From positions 3,792,001 to 3,856,000 of the forward strand of contig NC_090723.1 of the NCBI RefSeq assembly GCF_040954835.1: DNA of 64,000 nucleotides. Direction: 5' to 3'. The DNA is from Lepisosteus oculatus (Eukaryota > Chordata > Actinopteri > Semionotiformes > Lepisosteidae). Both the position numbers and the translations under genes were made by a program. Numbering within the stretch: the first letter of the stretch is position 1; each line of letters begins with the position of its first letter. The notes beneath the pieces are model-generated. The model did not search any database. It worked only from the letters and a program-made list of their open reading frames with translations, and had not been told where the DNA came from. This document shows positions 1-13,000 of the stretch, piece after piece.

Positions 1-1
1 G

Positions 2-1033
<1,032 letters not shown>

Positions 1034-3925
1034 GACTGGCCCGCGGCACAGGTGCCTGACGCGCGGCGCGGCCGCCCGCGCCTCGAGACCCCCCGCCTCT
1101 CCCCTGTCCTGCTGCTCTGACACCTCGTGACGGGCGCAGCCTGCCTCTCCTCCGTCAGGCACCCTGATGCCTGCAGGACGTTTTGGGACACTGCTTGGAG
1201 GATTCGAAGCCGGGAGACGTGTAGGTGGGAGAGGAAAAAAAAACTTATCTGCAGTGAGTGGGGATTTTTTTATTGAATCTGGAGGGATAGGCTGGGGAGG
1301 AATCACCAGCCGTTGCCTGGTGCCTTCGCTGGCTGGGGTATACAGATCAGAGCGTCCTGGTATAACAGATTGAAAGACTGGGGCATTTTACGTGTATCTG
1401 AATTTTGGTGGGTTTTCTTGAACCGAGTCTCTGAGCCCCCTGGTCTCTTCATAATGTCTGGGCAGGGCCTGAACCCAGGGATGTCAGGGGTCAATGGCAA
1501 GGTAACTGTTGGGGTGTACTTGCTAACGCATTGCATGGGGAGCCAGGAAAACCACTGGAGTATTTTTTTTTTATTACTTTTTGTTTTCTACAGCCAAAGA
1601 TAAGATGGCTGAAGCCATAAGCTGGATCTGCTTTGTCTTCTTAAATGGGGAGGTGACTCCTAGACTGTAGGATTGGCCCCTTGCCTCTAAAGCTAGGGAA
1701 GTCGCTAGGGAACTGCTCCTGAAGAAAGACGCACTTTGAGGAAACGGAGGCTTGCTGTAAATGAGTTCATGTTCCTGACATCTCCCAGCGTTGTGCAGCT
1801 AAATTTGTCAAACTGCTATTACAGAAGTCTCACTTCAGGTTAATTGTCTCCTTCATGGTTCGATTTCTTTTTTGTAAGATTGTTTTTAGATGTTCACATT
1901 ATTCAAGACTCCCAGAAGAAATTAAATGTTGTGTGATGGCAAACTAATAAGCTAATTATCTCACATCAGTCATTAAGTGTAGAGACCCCCCCCCCTCCCC
2001 CTAATGTTATGCTGTGGTAGGACAGAAACACCAGCTGTTCCCTTTTTAACTGGTCCATGCAGAATTGGGCATCTGGGGTAGGCTGCCAGGGATCGTGAAC
2101 TGCTAGAACTGGATCTCTGAGGTTAAACAATGAGTTCAAATTTGGAGAAAAGTGATTTATTTTTTTCTAATCCTGTTTTATAGTAGATGTACCAAGCTCA
2201 TTAGATTGTTTGAATCTGCAAAACGATGCAAAGTCTATTGGGGCTGTAGTTTCTATAGCAAACCGAGTACTAGTAGGTATGCAATGGGATGACCTTAACC
2301 ATCAACCTTTATACATTGTACAGCTGTAAAGACACATGTGATCAAGGCTCCAGCCCAGTCATTATTTAACACCCCGAAGAATTGCACTGAACTACATACA
2401 TGGAAATGCTGCTTTTGTAGCACATATGATTATATGATTGTAGTATACTGCAATAATTTAATTTTTTTATGCTGTTTTTTGTAAAATCACCCTTGCTTGG
2501 TGGGGCAAGTGACATTCCCCCCCCATCTCTGTAACCTACAAGAGTGTAAATAGGGTTGCAGCCGTTAAAAAAAAACAACCTGTAAGGCTTTAGGGTTTGT
2601 AGTAGTTCCTATTCAACCCCAGGCAGTGCAAAAATCTTCAAGCATGTATGTTTTATCAAAACCCTTGTATTTTTTTTCTGCCGTATTGTGAAAATCAGAA
2701 GTGGGCTGTTTTTGCGTATGAGGTGTCCCCAGTAAAACACTTGTTTGGTGTCTGGTTTCCCCTCTTCCTTGACTTGTGGTGCATTGGCAGTGAAGTGTAT
2801 TGCAGCCTGTTCTGGCACCCCAGCTGCCTGGGAGCCCGCCCAAAGCATCGTGCCTTCTTCAACCACGCCTGCGTCCACAGACCTGCGCCAGCTTCCCTCG
2901 CCACAGCACTGGCCCTGACCGCTGCCCCGGAGCCGGAGGGGGACGACAGCGGGGCAAAGAGATCTGCGCACAGAACCCAGGGCATGAAGCCGTTCTTGCC
3001 GATTTAGGGGTAAATGCTTGTGAGTTCATACAGTACAACAACTATTGTTCACCTCAAGGAGGGCTTGAAAATAAAACAGTAAGGTTACACTTCTCGAAAA
3101 ATGCTCAAGCTGCCTGAAGTACTAAATTGTAATACCATAGGACTCCACATATTGTTTCAGTGACCACCAATAGATTTTATGACTCTTAAACAAGTGTTGA
3201 CCCACATTTGATTAACTTTTTTTAAACTGTTGTAGCGATGTGGATTTGCTTTGCTGTCTCACACTACTTCTAAAAAGGATTTTATTAATAATGAAACAAA
3301 GTGAGGGTAATGAACATAGGATTTTCCTATACAGGATCTAACTGCACATTTTTGACTTCACTATTATAATTTATTATGAAGAGTGGCCTTAGTACACTGG
3401 TTAACTTTAACAAAAGGCTGGCAGTACCGCCTGTGGACACCAGGGGGCATCTGTGAGCTATGTGAACAAAATGGGTTTTTGAAACTAGGTGTGTTTGGCC
3501 CAATAACGGACATTTAGATCTCATTTTCCGGTTTAACGATGAGTACAGTCCTTTGGAAAATGGAATGTGTACCGTGAGAAGAAAGAGAAGATTCAGCATT
3601 AGTGGTTATTCGGAAGCTGACGCTGGAGCTCAGAAGCAACCTGCTGTGAACTACGGAGGTGGAGATCTCTTGTTTGTGTGATGTGGTGTTGATTCCCCAT
3701 GAATAACAGCGCTGTTCATGGCCTGCCGTCAGGAGGACCCGCTTAATGCACCCATGCAATTGTGGTTTAACTGCTTTCTGTAACTATATCCTGTACAGTG
3801 GAGAGAGTATTCTAACAATGATGGCAGTGGATAACCTACCTTGTTTTATTTAACTTTGTCACATAAAACAGGCAGTAATGTTGCTGTAAAAAAAATCTTT
3901 ATAATAAAAAGATTTGTGAAACTTT
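1034..3925 (+). other. GPATCH8: GPATCH8 3' UTR (inferred)
   Basis: Stretch from the GPATCH8 stop to the AATAAA at 3903. It becomes AT-rich after about 1200, and I recognise no SINE in it. Earlier AATAAA at 3070-3075 and a later one at 4215-4220 could give shorter or longer forms. The extent is inferred from poly(A) signals only. Confidence 0.5.
3903..3908 (+). terminator. poly(A) signal, likely GPATCH8
   Basis: AATAAA followed about 20 bases later by a T/GT-rich stretch (TTATTTTTTGTATG), the usual arrangement for a cleavage site. Confidence 0.5.
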
Positions 3926-5096
3926 GGGGTTATTTTTTGTATGTTGATGCGATTTGATGCTTTTAGAGGTAACTTTGAGCACCACTGTGTGTTTGACAAT
4001 GATGGGATGCTGACCCCAGAGTCTGTACGACCTGCCTTTCATTTGAAGCCCGTAATCCGCTCCATGGGTGGATTGCGGTGGATTGCTGCTGTGAGTTCCG
4101 AGCGATTTTTTCCCTTTAGGAACACTTGGGTGGTCAGGTTGTGTTCAAGTGGGAAGCCGTGTCTGCGTTCGTTGCCTTCAAAGGAACACGTAAAGGCTAA
4201 TTCCATACTGAAAAAATAAAGGTGAGGTGCAACATCTCAGCTGTTGAGCCTTCTTCAGGTATTTTTCAGTCGGTGGTCAGAATACAGGTTCGGCACTTGG
4301 TCTGATCTATTTGGGTACTCATCATCAGGGTGGATCTACAGTGATCTATTATTCTGGGGTTCAGCTTCACACAGCTCCTGGATGGCTGACCCCCCCCAGC
4401 CTGTACCGGGAGACATGAGTGTTCCGTCTTTCATCTTGACGAGTCGGGGTTCCGCAAACCGGCACGTTCCTGTCCTGCAAGGGCTCGGTCTCTCCCAGCT
4501 TTAGTCTCTGGGGGGGGAGGTGTTGCTGGCAGCTCTGACAGAAGAGGCCCCGGAGAGGAAACCCCTGGGGGTCTGAAGAGCTGCGCGGAGGGGGGAGCCA
4601 GCGACACATGGACTTGCACCTGATATCCGGTAAGATGTCTGCTCCTATGGGAGGTGGGGGGGTGAATTCACACCTTTATACTGGTTTTCCTGCCAGTCTG
4701 GAGTTAACGGTTTAAAACTGGAACAGCCACCGAGGTCAAGTGCAAGTACAAATGCATCCCAGTAGAAGATATTAACCATTCTGTTACAATGCACGGTGTT
4801 GAAACGCATTGCAAATGAATTATTTTCAAACCACCACTGTTGGTTCTGGTGCGATTTTACGTGCCTTAAGGATGACTTCTGCACACAATTGAGGGAGACA
4901 TTCTCTGTACCAATAGTTGATGTTTCCATGGGGTTGGCAGCTCCAGTCACTACATTCATAACCAGTAAGAGGAGTCCTGGCATTTTAGTACAGTAAATAG
5001 CAGACAACGCTGAATACGGAAAATCATGGACAAGGCACGTATGAATATGAATGGTAGCATTTATGAGACTTTGTTATACAAAAAGATGTCGGTTTG
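3926..5096. other. Intergenic, no gene seen
   Basis: Space between the GPATCH8 3' end and a SINE fragment. It contains an extra AATAAA at 4215-4220. The open frames in it (up to about 120 codons) have no recognisable domain and overlap one another on both strands. Confidence 0.4.
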
Positions 5097-5287
5097 TACG
5101 TGTGGGTTTCTTCTGGGTGCCCCAACTTGCATACTTGTAGGTGAACTGGCTTCTGGGAAAAGTGTAGGTGTCTGTCTGATGGATTGTTGTCCTGCCCTGG
5201 GTGTAGCCCACCTTGTGCCCACTGTTTGCTGGGATAGACTCCATGTGACACCAAGCTGGCTACAGCTGTCAGGAAATGGATGGATTC
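5097..5287 (+). repeat. tRNA-headed SINE, 3' part
   Basis: Shares the body seen in other copies here: GTGGGTTTCTTC, AACTGGCTTCTGGGAAA, CTTGTGCCCACTGTTTGCTGG and GGATAGACTC, ending GGAAATGGATGGATT. The tRNA-like head is missing, so it is 5' truncated. Similar copies lie at 15485, 23100, 37690, 39062, 44815, 48268 and 63375. Confidence 0.65.
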
Positions 5288-6073
5288 CACAAAAAAAATG
5301 AAGAGTGAAAAAACAAGCCCTGAGGAGTTTGTAGTGGGAAGGACTGCACATCCACTCGCCCCCAGAGCAGCAGCGCAGCCAGCGGCCTGACTCTGCCCGA
5401 TCTCTCGTTTCCTTCTGGCTGCCGGCTTCTGTTCGCCTCCACGCGGGTCGGAACTTTCTCCACCGTAAAGGAAATCAGGGAGAGACGGCGAGTGCGTGCA
5501 CATCCTTCCCACCACGAATTCCTGAAAGACACTGCCATGGCTGTAACCGCCTGCAGTGCAGCAGCGATCCGCTTTATTAATACAGCTCGCCACAGGGTAT
5601 CATGACTGGCATTCCTCAGCCTTTTTCATCTTGTACTTGTATTAAACTACTTATGCGTTTTATTAAATTCCAATATTTCATTTTCTTTTCTGAGAAGCAG
5701 GGATGCGTTGGTTCAACATGCAGTGAATGTTTTCCTTGCACTGAGACCCCAGGGTCTTCCACCAAAAATGAAGATGCCTCACAGATATGCAGTTTCTTTA
5801 ATTTCACTTTTCAATTATGTGCCAAAACCTGGAAGCACTGATCTCATTACAGCTCCAAACAGAAGTAATTAAAGGAACTAGTTCACAGACTAGGCCGCGC
5901 TGGTCAAAGCGCTGTTCTGCCTGTGCACGAAGCCTCAGTTCAATCGGTGCTGTGTGGCTCATCCTCATTTTTAGAAGGCAAATTCTGAAAATAATTTTAA
6001 CCATGTTTAGGATCGAAGTAATGAGATCATGCAGAACAGCGAAAACAAATCATACAGTTCACTTAACATTTGA

Positions 6074-6897
6074 TTTATTTAAACGCAAGTTTCTTCTGTC
6101 CTATAAATTGTTAATTGTTAATTGTGGACTCCCTCTAAATCTACATTGCTCGACCACCATACAATTTATGACCGCGAGCTCTGAGAAGTCTTTTCCTTAC
6201 GTTATTCAACTGTAGTTGAAATGGCAGAATCATACAGAGCGCACAGGTACGCAAGAAATGTGGAACAATGGAGAAAGTGGAAATATCGCGATACCTCCCT
6301 CTAGGACAGGTGAGGTCCGCGAACAGATGGATGAGGTCGGTCAACAGGAGGCACCAATGAGCCCGATTCTCCTGCTGGCTTCAGTTCAGCTTCACTGTTC
6401 CACATGTTGCAAAGGCCCTGCTGCTCTCACCGTATCGGTCTCTGAATTCCGACAGGAGAGGAACCCCAGGGGAGAAGGGAGCCAGGACAGACAGTGGATA
6501 TGTACAATGTAATTACAAGATTCTGGCGATTCCTCTCCCATTAGCACTTAACACTTACTCGTTAAGCTGCAAGCCCAGGCTCTTCCGCCCACTCCTGCAG
6601 CAGGAGAGCTGTGGCCAAGCTGGCTGTGCGACTGCGTTTCTGAACACAATACTGAGCAATTGGTCCTCCTTCCCTCTCAGCTGTTCTACAACGCATCTGT
6701 TTTAGAAGATCGGCTCAGAGACAATGGAGGAAAACATGGAGAAAAAGAGATGAGAAAGTTTCGTCCATCGAGGCCATTGTATGTGATCCACTTTTTTTTT
6801 TTTTCCTTGAGTGTCCCCCAGGTAGACGAGGAGTGTGTTTGTCGGGGCTGTCCTTGAGATGGCAGTGAGTGGGAGGACGGGCAGAGGAGGGCAGACC
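6074..6897 (-). other. GOSR2: GOSR2 3' UTR (inferred minimum)
   Basis: Minus-strand sequence after the GOSR2 stop. The best poly(A) signal is AATAAA read from 6079 to 6074, with a T-rich stretch (TTTGTTTTCGCTG) beyond it. Further minus-strand signals at 5664-5659 and 5578-5573 could extend it, which would leave only about 1.7-2.1 kb between the GPATCH8 and GOSR2 3' ends. Confidence 0.4.
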
Positions 6898-7059
6898 TCA
6901 GCTCAGGTATTTCACCACCAGGAACATGACCACACATGTGACCAGCATGCCCCCCATCATGATGAACTTGTCCTGGAAAGCCCTCTTCTCGATCAGCCTC
7001 ATCACAGTGTTGGACAGCCCCAGCATGTTCACCACATCCAGAATCTTCTTATGGGTGCC
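6898..7059 (-). CDS. GOSR2: GOSR2 coding exon 6 with membrane anchor
   Basis: 162 nt, 53 codons plus [23 protein letters not shown], then the anchor and the end VKYLS. Closest to human [20 protein letters not shown]. Acceptor CCACCAG. Confidence 0.96.
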   Translation of the reverse strand, partial: GTHKKILDVVNMLGLSNTVMRLIEKRAFQDKFIMMGGMLVTCVVMFLVVKYLS

Positions 7060-10000
7060 CTGGTGGGGGGACAGAGATTAAAACAGAAGTTATAAACTAG
7101 AGGAAACCACCCGCTCCGTCTATCTTGCTGAGCTGCCAGCAGCTAATTGACTTGATAATCTCATCGAGTTATTACTTGATGGGACACCAGATTGTCTGCT
7201 TTTCACACACCCCTAATTGTCGCTATTCCTTGAATCTATTTGTCTTATATTTACTGTCTCTACCACATTTTCCTATTTGTTTTGCACTCTTTTGTCCCCA
7301 GAGTGGCAGACACAAAGGACCAAACTCTGTGTGCTCTTGCCTGCGCAGGGGGGGCTCAGCGTGTGGATCTGGTCTGGGGAGAATGAGCGGCTCTGTGCGT
7401 CCCCTGCTCTGGCCCTGTCAGATGCACCTTGTGCGCGCTCGGTCCGAACCCCCCCCAGAGGATCCCGCTGCTTTATCTCTTACTTCTGCCCTCTTTCTCC
7501 TTTTCCACAAGTTTCTCATGGCCAGGACAGTCTGGAGTCAAACAACCGCACCCCAGAAGGGACACACCCAGATAACCGGAGCCCAGGAGCGGCTCAGGAA
7601 GAGGGCTCTCCCTGGAAACATGCCGTCAGCTCCCAGCCTGTTAACACACGCCGTGCCACAGCGGCATCCACAAACCCCCGATGCCACCGGCGAACGGCCC
7701 CGGGCCGGGGTGCACGATCGCCGTGGCCCTTCCTCCAGAGTCCCCTACAGGGTTTCAGGGCCAAGAGAACCATTTAGTCATTTCATTTCCTTGATACTCA
7801 CAATAATGTGCTGCACAGCTCGGTTATGCACTAAGCTAAGAAACCCCTGGACAAATGGACAAATTGGAACCACTACCGCCCGCGGAATACAGTAATATAA
7901 TAATCATGGCACAAATACCATCTCTCTTCATTGGTGTTGTATCGACCTCCCAAACAAATGGTCCCCGATTTAGGCAGCAACAATGAACAATAGCTTCTCA
8001 AAGAGCACTGTTGACAGCTGTTAAGTCTCCCTGGTGCCAGTGCAGCTACACAAGGGCTTGTCTTTTGTTTCCCGGGGGTAGACCATATGTGGAGGACTAA
8101 TAAAACTTTCTGCTCCTCACATTCTTGACATCAGCTTAAGGAATGACTGTGGAAGAAATTGTTGGAGTTTTTGTTCCAGACAGAACTCCGGATTACACAC
8201 TGCTCCTCTTATCTGGGCTCTGGGATTGCTACTCTCCATGGATCATGAGCGCAGGAAACACTCTGGACTTCGAATGGACTGACAGGTACGGTTTCTCTAG
8301 TTCCTGCTACAAAAGAGAGGAAAACGTGTTCTTCTGCTGAATGGAAACTTTGAAGAGATGTTTCATTAAGAGTTGTTATTTTGCGCCCATTTAGGGTTTC
8401 TGCCCAAAATTTCTAATAAACCTGTTTGATAGATATCTGACTTTCCCTGAATATCCTTTTTGTTCTGTTGTAACAGATTTGGGTAAAAGTTTTAGGTCTG
8501 ATTGTTTCAAGGCTACAGAGTGTGGAATGTGGAAATTACTGAAAGGAACTATTTTTTTTAACATCATCCACTGTGAGGGACACTTTCCCCATTTATTCTA
8601 AATAACAGAGTGGAGCCCTCGCCCCAGCCTTCACATCTCACGTTGATTCTAATTCAATTTTGGATGAGATGCTGGTAATTTATGTGAATAAGGAACACTG
8701 AACCCTAAGCGTGTCACGGCTGAGAACTGAGCCCCAACAGCCTCTGCTCCCTTCAACAATGCGGGCTCCTCTATTTTGTTTTTGTTAGTGTGGCGCGTAC
8801 AGTTCAGGAGCCCAGGTCAGCCCCCCTCTGCCACTACGACCAGCTCTGTGCTGGGCATGCTGGGACGAATGTGTGTGTGCGAGGCCCACCTTGAGCGTGC
8901 CCCTCTGGTTCCGCAGGTTGTCCAGGATGCTGCTCCCGCTGTTCAGCAGCTCGTCCATTCCTCGGTGGGCGCTGTTCAGGGAGGAGCTGAACTGCAGGGT
9001 CTCGTCTATGGGGATGGAGGTGTCGGCGTCCTGCAGGGAGGGAGGGAGGGATCACAGCGCAGGGTCAGCGACTGCTCAGCTGCCTCGGCCGCTTCTCCGC
9101 CTGCTGCACTGTGCCAGGTAAAGGCTTTCTCACGTTTGCCGTTCCACTGTCCCGGCCTCGCCCGCTACAATCATGTAGCCAGTCGAGGCCTCTGAAGCGT
9201 TCTGCCGAGTACAGCAGCTTCAATCTGTGTAGCCTGCCGAAGTGTGGAGTGACGCACCGAGGCTCAACATGTGAAAGGTTTGCAGACAGTTGATAAAAAG
9301 TTCAATCTTAGTCCCGTCTGCAAAAGGCAAATAGCAGGTGTCTAGCCCAGGTACCACATAGCATTAAGTTAAATACGAGCAGGTCCTGCAGCCCACCTGG
9401 CTAGTTTGATTACTCAAGTTCACTCATCCAGCTAGTTCTTGAAAGAAGCCAGAGAATCGGCTTCAACCAGATGGTTCCACATCCCCACAACCATTGATAG
9501 CAAGGCTGGTTGATTCCTGACAGAACTGATCGTCAATACACGACATCATCAATACATCACTGCATTTCTCTGTGGCTGCTGGACTTGTTTTTAAAGAGAC
9601 TACTGCCTCTGCTCTGCGTTCTGGGCAGGATCTGAAAGCCAGCTCTCCCCGTCTGCACGGCTCTGGTGCTTCACTCCCGTGAGGCGGGGAAACATCTGTG
9701 TGTTCGGGTCTGGTGCGGCCGCGGTACTGACGTTGGTGGTGAAGGACCGGGTCAGCAGCTCCTCCCTCTCTCGCTCCTGGGCCTCGCGGGTGTAGCGGCG
9801 GTGCTGGAAGTTGCGCAGGGCCGACTGCAGGTGCTGGACGTCGTACTTCAGCTGGTCCACTCGTCTGGACGGGGGGGGAGGGGGGAGAGACAGAGGGGTC
9901 ACTTCAAACGGCTGGAGCCTGGCGGGGCTGCAGAGTTCGCCTAAAGAGCACACAACACCAGAACCTGCCATGGCATCTTCCAACATGGCAACCCAGTTCC

Positions 10001-13000
10001 ACAGGACAGGCACATGGCCTTCAGGTTACTTTCTGGCTTTTGTTAGGTGATTGTGTGCACATGAACAATTGCCACATCACAAAGTCCCACTAAAGACTAG
10101 ATGTGTGTGGGGTTTTTGTAAAGAGGCTGCTGGCCTGCCCCCCAGCCCAGGTGGGTGGGTGGGTGAAATGGGCTCCCTCATATGTGAAGGGCTCTAGGAT
10201 GGGGAAACCCGCTACATCAGTGCAGGTATTGTGTGAGAGGAAGCCTGTAGCCCGCAGGTGTGGTGAACAGGAGATCTGGGAAGGGGCCGGCTGGGACTCA
10301 CAGTTTGGCGTTCTGGCGCCGGCTGGGCGTCTCCTTGCCCGCCAGGATCTCCAGCCTCTCCAGGCTGCTGAAGATCTGGTCGATTCGCGCCTGCAGCTCG
10401 TTCTCCACCACTGCGGAGAGAGAGGAGGGTGAAGACAGGAGCCCTCCACGAGCTCCACACGCTGTTTGTCTGCATCTTCCCTTACAGGGGCACAGCAGCT
10501 GCGTGCTGAGGGACCACCCCAGCAGGCACGTGTGCTGGTGAAGCTCCTGCGTGCCCCCTCGTTGGGCAGTAGTACCGTCAGTGGCCTTTGGCACACAGTG
10601 CTGTTGTCCATGGGTATGCATTCATCCATGAGTGCAGTTTCAGAAAAATGTCTGACTAGAAGAATCAACTACAGGCATCTCTGTATACAATACTAAATCA
10701 CTGCCCTCTCTACTATCCTATCATAGAGGGTTTGTAAGCAGGTTTCTGGCATTAAATTCCATTATTTTTAACTCCTTGATGCATATCCCTAGTCTTTCTT
10801 TTCCCTTCTAATAATGAGGAAATATCTGGGAATGGGCATGATCCAGGATTGCACTGAGTTCCTGGGAGAAATGGGGAAATCAGCCAGCAGGGTGGAGCAG
10901 AGGTTCAGGCTCTGATATTCTGCCTGGAAGGTTGTGGGTTCAAATCCCACACAGCCTTTGAACCAACTTCACTCATGTTGTATCGGTACAATACCTGGTT
11001 GTGTAAAGGTGTTATGTAAATAGCTTTGGATAAAACAGGCGTTCATATACATGAATACATGATATGGGGCGGAGCGGTGGCACTGTGGTTAAGGATCTGC
11101 GCCTGTGACTGGAAGGTTACCGGTTCGTATCCCGCAGCCGGCAGAGGAATCCTACTCCGTTGGGCCCCTGAGCAAGGCCCTTAACCCCAACGGCTCCAGG
11201 GGCGCTGTACAATGGCTGACCCTGCGCTCTGACCCCAGGCTCTCTCCCTGTCTGTGTGTCTGTGTGTCTGTGTCTCATGGAGAGCAGGCTGCGAAAAGAT
11301 GAATTCCTAATGCAAGAAATTGTATATGGCTAATAAAGTGATCTAATCTTATCTTAATATGTAGGATATTCACAACAGTTCCCAACTGCCCAGATCTCCA
11401 GGCTCTGAAGCAGCCTAGTGAGCTGCAGTTCTTTTTGAGGCTCAGGTCTTCAGATGCTGACCAGCAGCCAGAGCGCAGAGTCTTTATCTCGGCCTGCTTC
11501 TCCCCCTCTCCTCCCACTTCCTGCACTGGCACCAGCCTGGCTCGGCACACGCCGCCCACCACGGAAAACAATCTGGAGAGTGGGCAGCTGAGAGAGGAAA
11601 GCACTGGGCAGCACCCAGAAACACGGCCCCGCCAGGACAGTCCCTTTCTCAGGGCCGTCCCTGATTATTAATAGTACAGAGTCTAGACTTCTGGAAACGG
11701 CAGAAAATGGTGGGAAAAAAAAATAGTGTTGAGATGCTGTCCAATCATTACATCATCAGTTAATAAATTTAGAAATCTTCCTATATCAGATTACACCTTT
11801 TCAGAACGGTCAACTGTCAGCATGAAAATGTCACTTTCATACCCAGTAGGCTGTAGTTTCTCGTAAAGACAGGGAGGCAGCATTGTAATATCAGTATCTG
11901 AATGGCTGTATGGGAACAAAAGTGTCTTCTAAACAGGATCACAAAGGCAGACTTGCCGTGTTGTGGAAAGAAAACCTGGACTGGATGAAACCTGACACTC
12001 TGTCTATCCTGGCCCTGGGGAACCTGCTGTCTAAGGTACCACGTAATGATTCACTTACAGAATTTGTGGCGAAAGATAGAGTTCAAAGACACATTTTAGG
12101 TCAGCATAGTCTGTGTGGGCACCATTTCCCCCAATATTCTGGCTTGCTGTAAAAAGTACACAGACTGTGTTGTCCTTAATCACACACGGTAATATTAAAA
12201 CTCTTGGTTTTATTTTAAACACTACTTTTAAGAGTGCATCTTTAGTTCCCAGTTAATTGAGAATTTCAGTCACAGAGTCTCTGTGCATATTAGACATTAA
12301 ATGTTTGATGTGGAAAAATAAAGAGTTGTAGCTACATACAGTTAGACACAGCATTTTGTACAGCCAGTGTCCTGATCCAAAAACTAGAGATTGAAACCGA
12401 ATCATCTGTGCTTTGGAAGTGATGGTAATCTCATTTACTGCTGTTGTTGTTTTTGTTTGATTTTAATGGGATTCTAGTTTGTGCATTTGTTTTTACATTA
12501 GAAACTCAGACCTCTTACAATTAAGATATCAGTTTTGTTCTGATCGGCTTCATCTGTTCCCCTGTCATCTGATCATCACACACGTGTTGCTATCCAGTTA
12601 ATGCTGATGCCCTTTCACAGCCAGTCTGAGCCAGCTAGACTAGTCAGCTTGACAAACACCTCCTTTAAAAGCCTGGCACTCAGCTGGCTTTGGGTATAAC
12701 CCTTCTGGGGCAGCACTAAACATGGACAAAAAATTTGAGTTTAACGGGCTAAAGATCAGATCAGATCTGCCTGATGTGCAGACGGTGAGGAAGACAGAAG
12801 TGGAAGCACTCTGCTGGGATTTGGAGGCGGTGGACACTGGCTCCGCTGTCAGACTCACAGTGAACGGACTGACGATCCACCGTCTCCAGTCGCCCCATGC
12901 TGCTCTGAACCTCCTGGATCTGTCTGTCCGGGAAAACAGAAACCGAAAGGTGAGAAACAAATTAGCCACAGCCCCCAGAACAGCACTAGGTGGTCTGCTG

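Noticed and set aside
2648-3007. 119-codon frame in the GPATCH8 3' UTR
   Set aside because: No recognisable family, overlaps open frames on the other strand, and lies after the GPATCH8 stop in transcript context.
6780-6824. Acceptor-like poly-T plus CCCCCAG on the plus strand
   Set aside because: It lies within the GOSR2 3' UTR on the opposite strand, with no matching donor or open exon.
7125-7895. 256-codon plus-strand frame inside GOSR2 intron 5
   Set aside because: Opposite strand to GOSR2, no domain, no splice context, and a second frame is open over the same bases.
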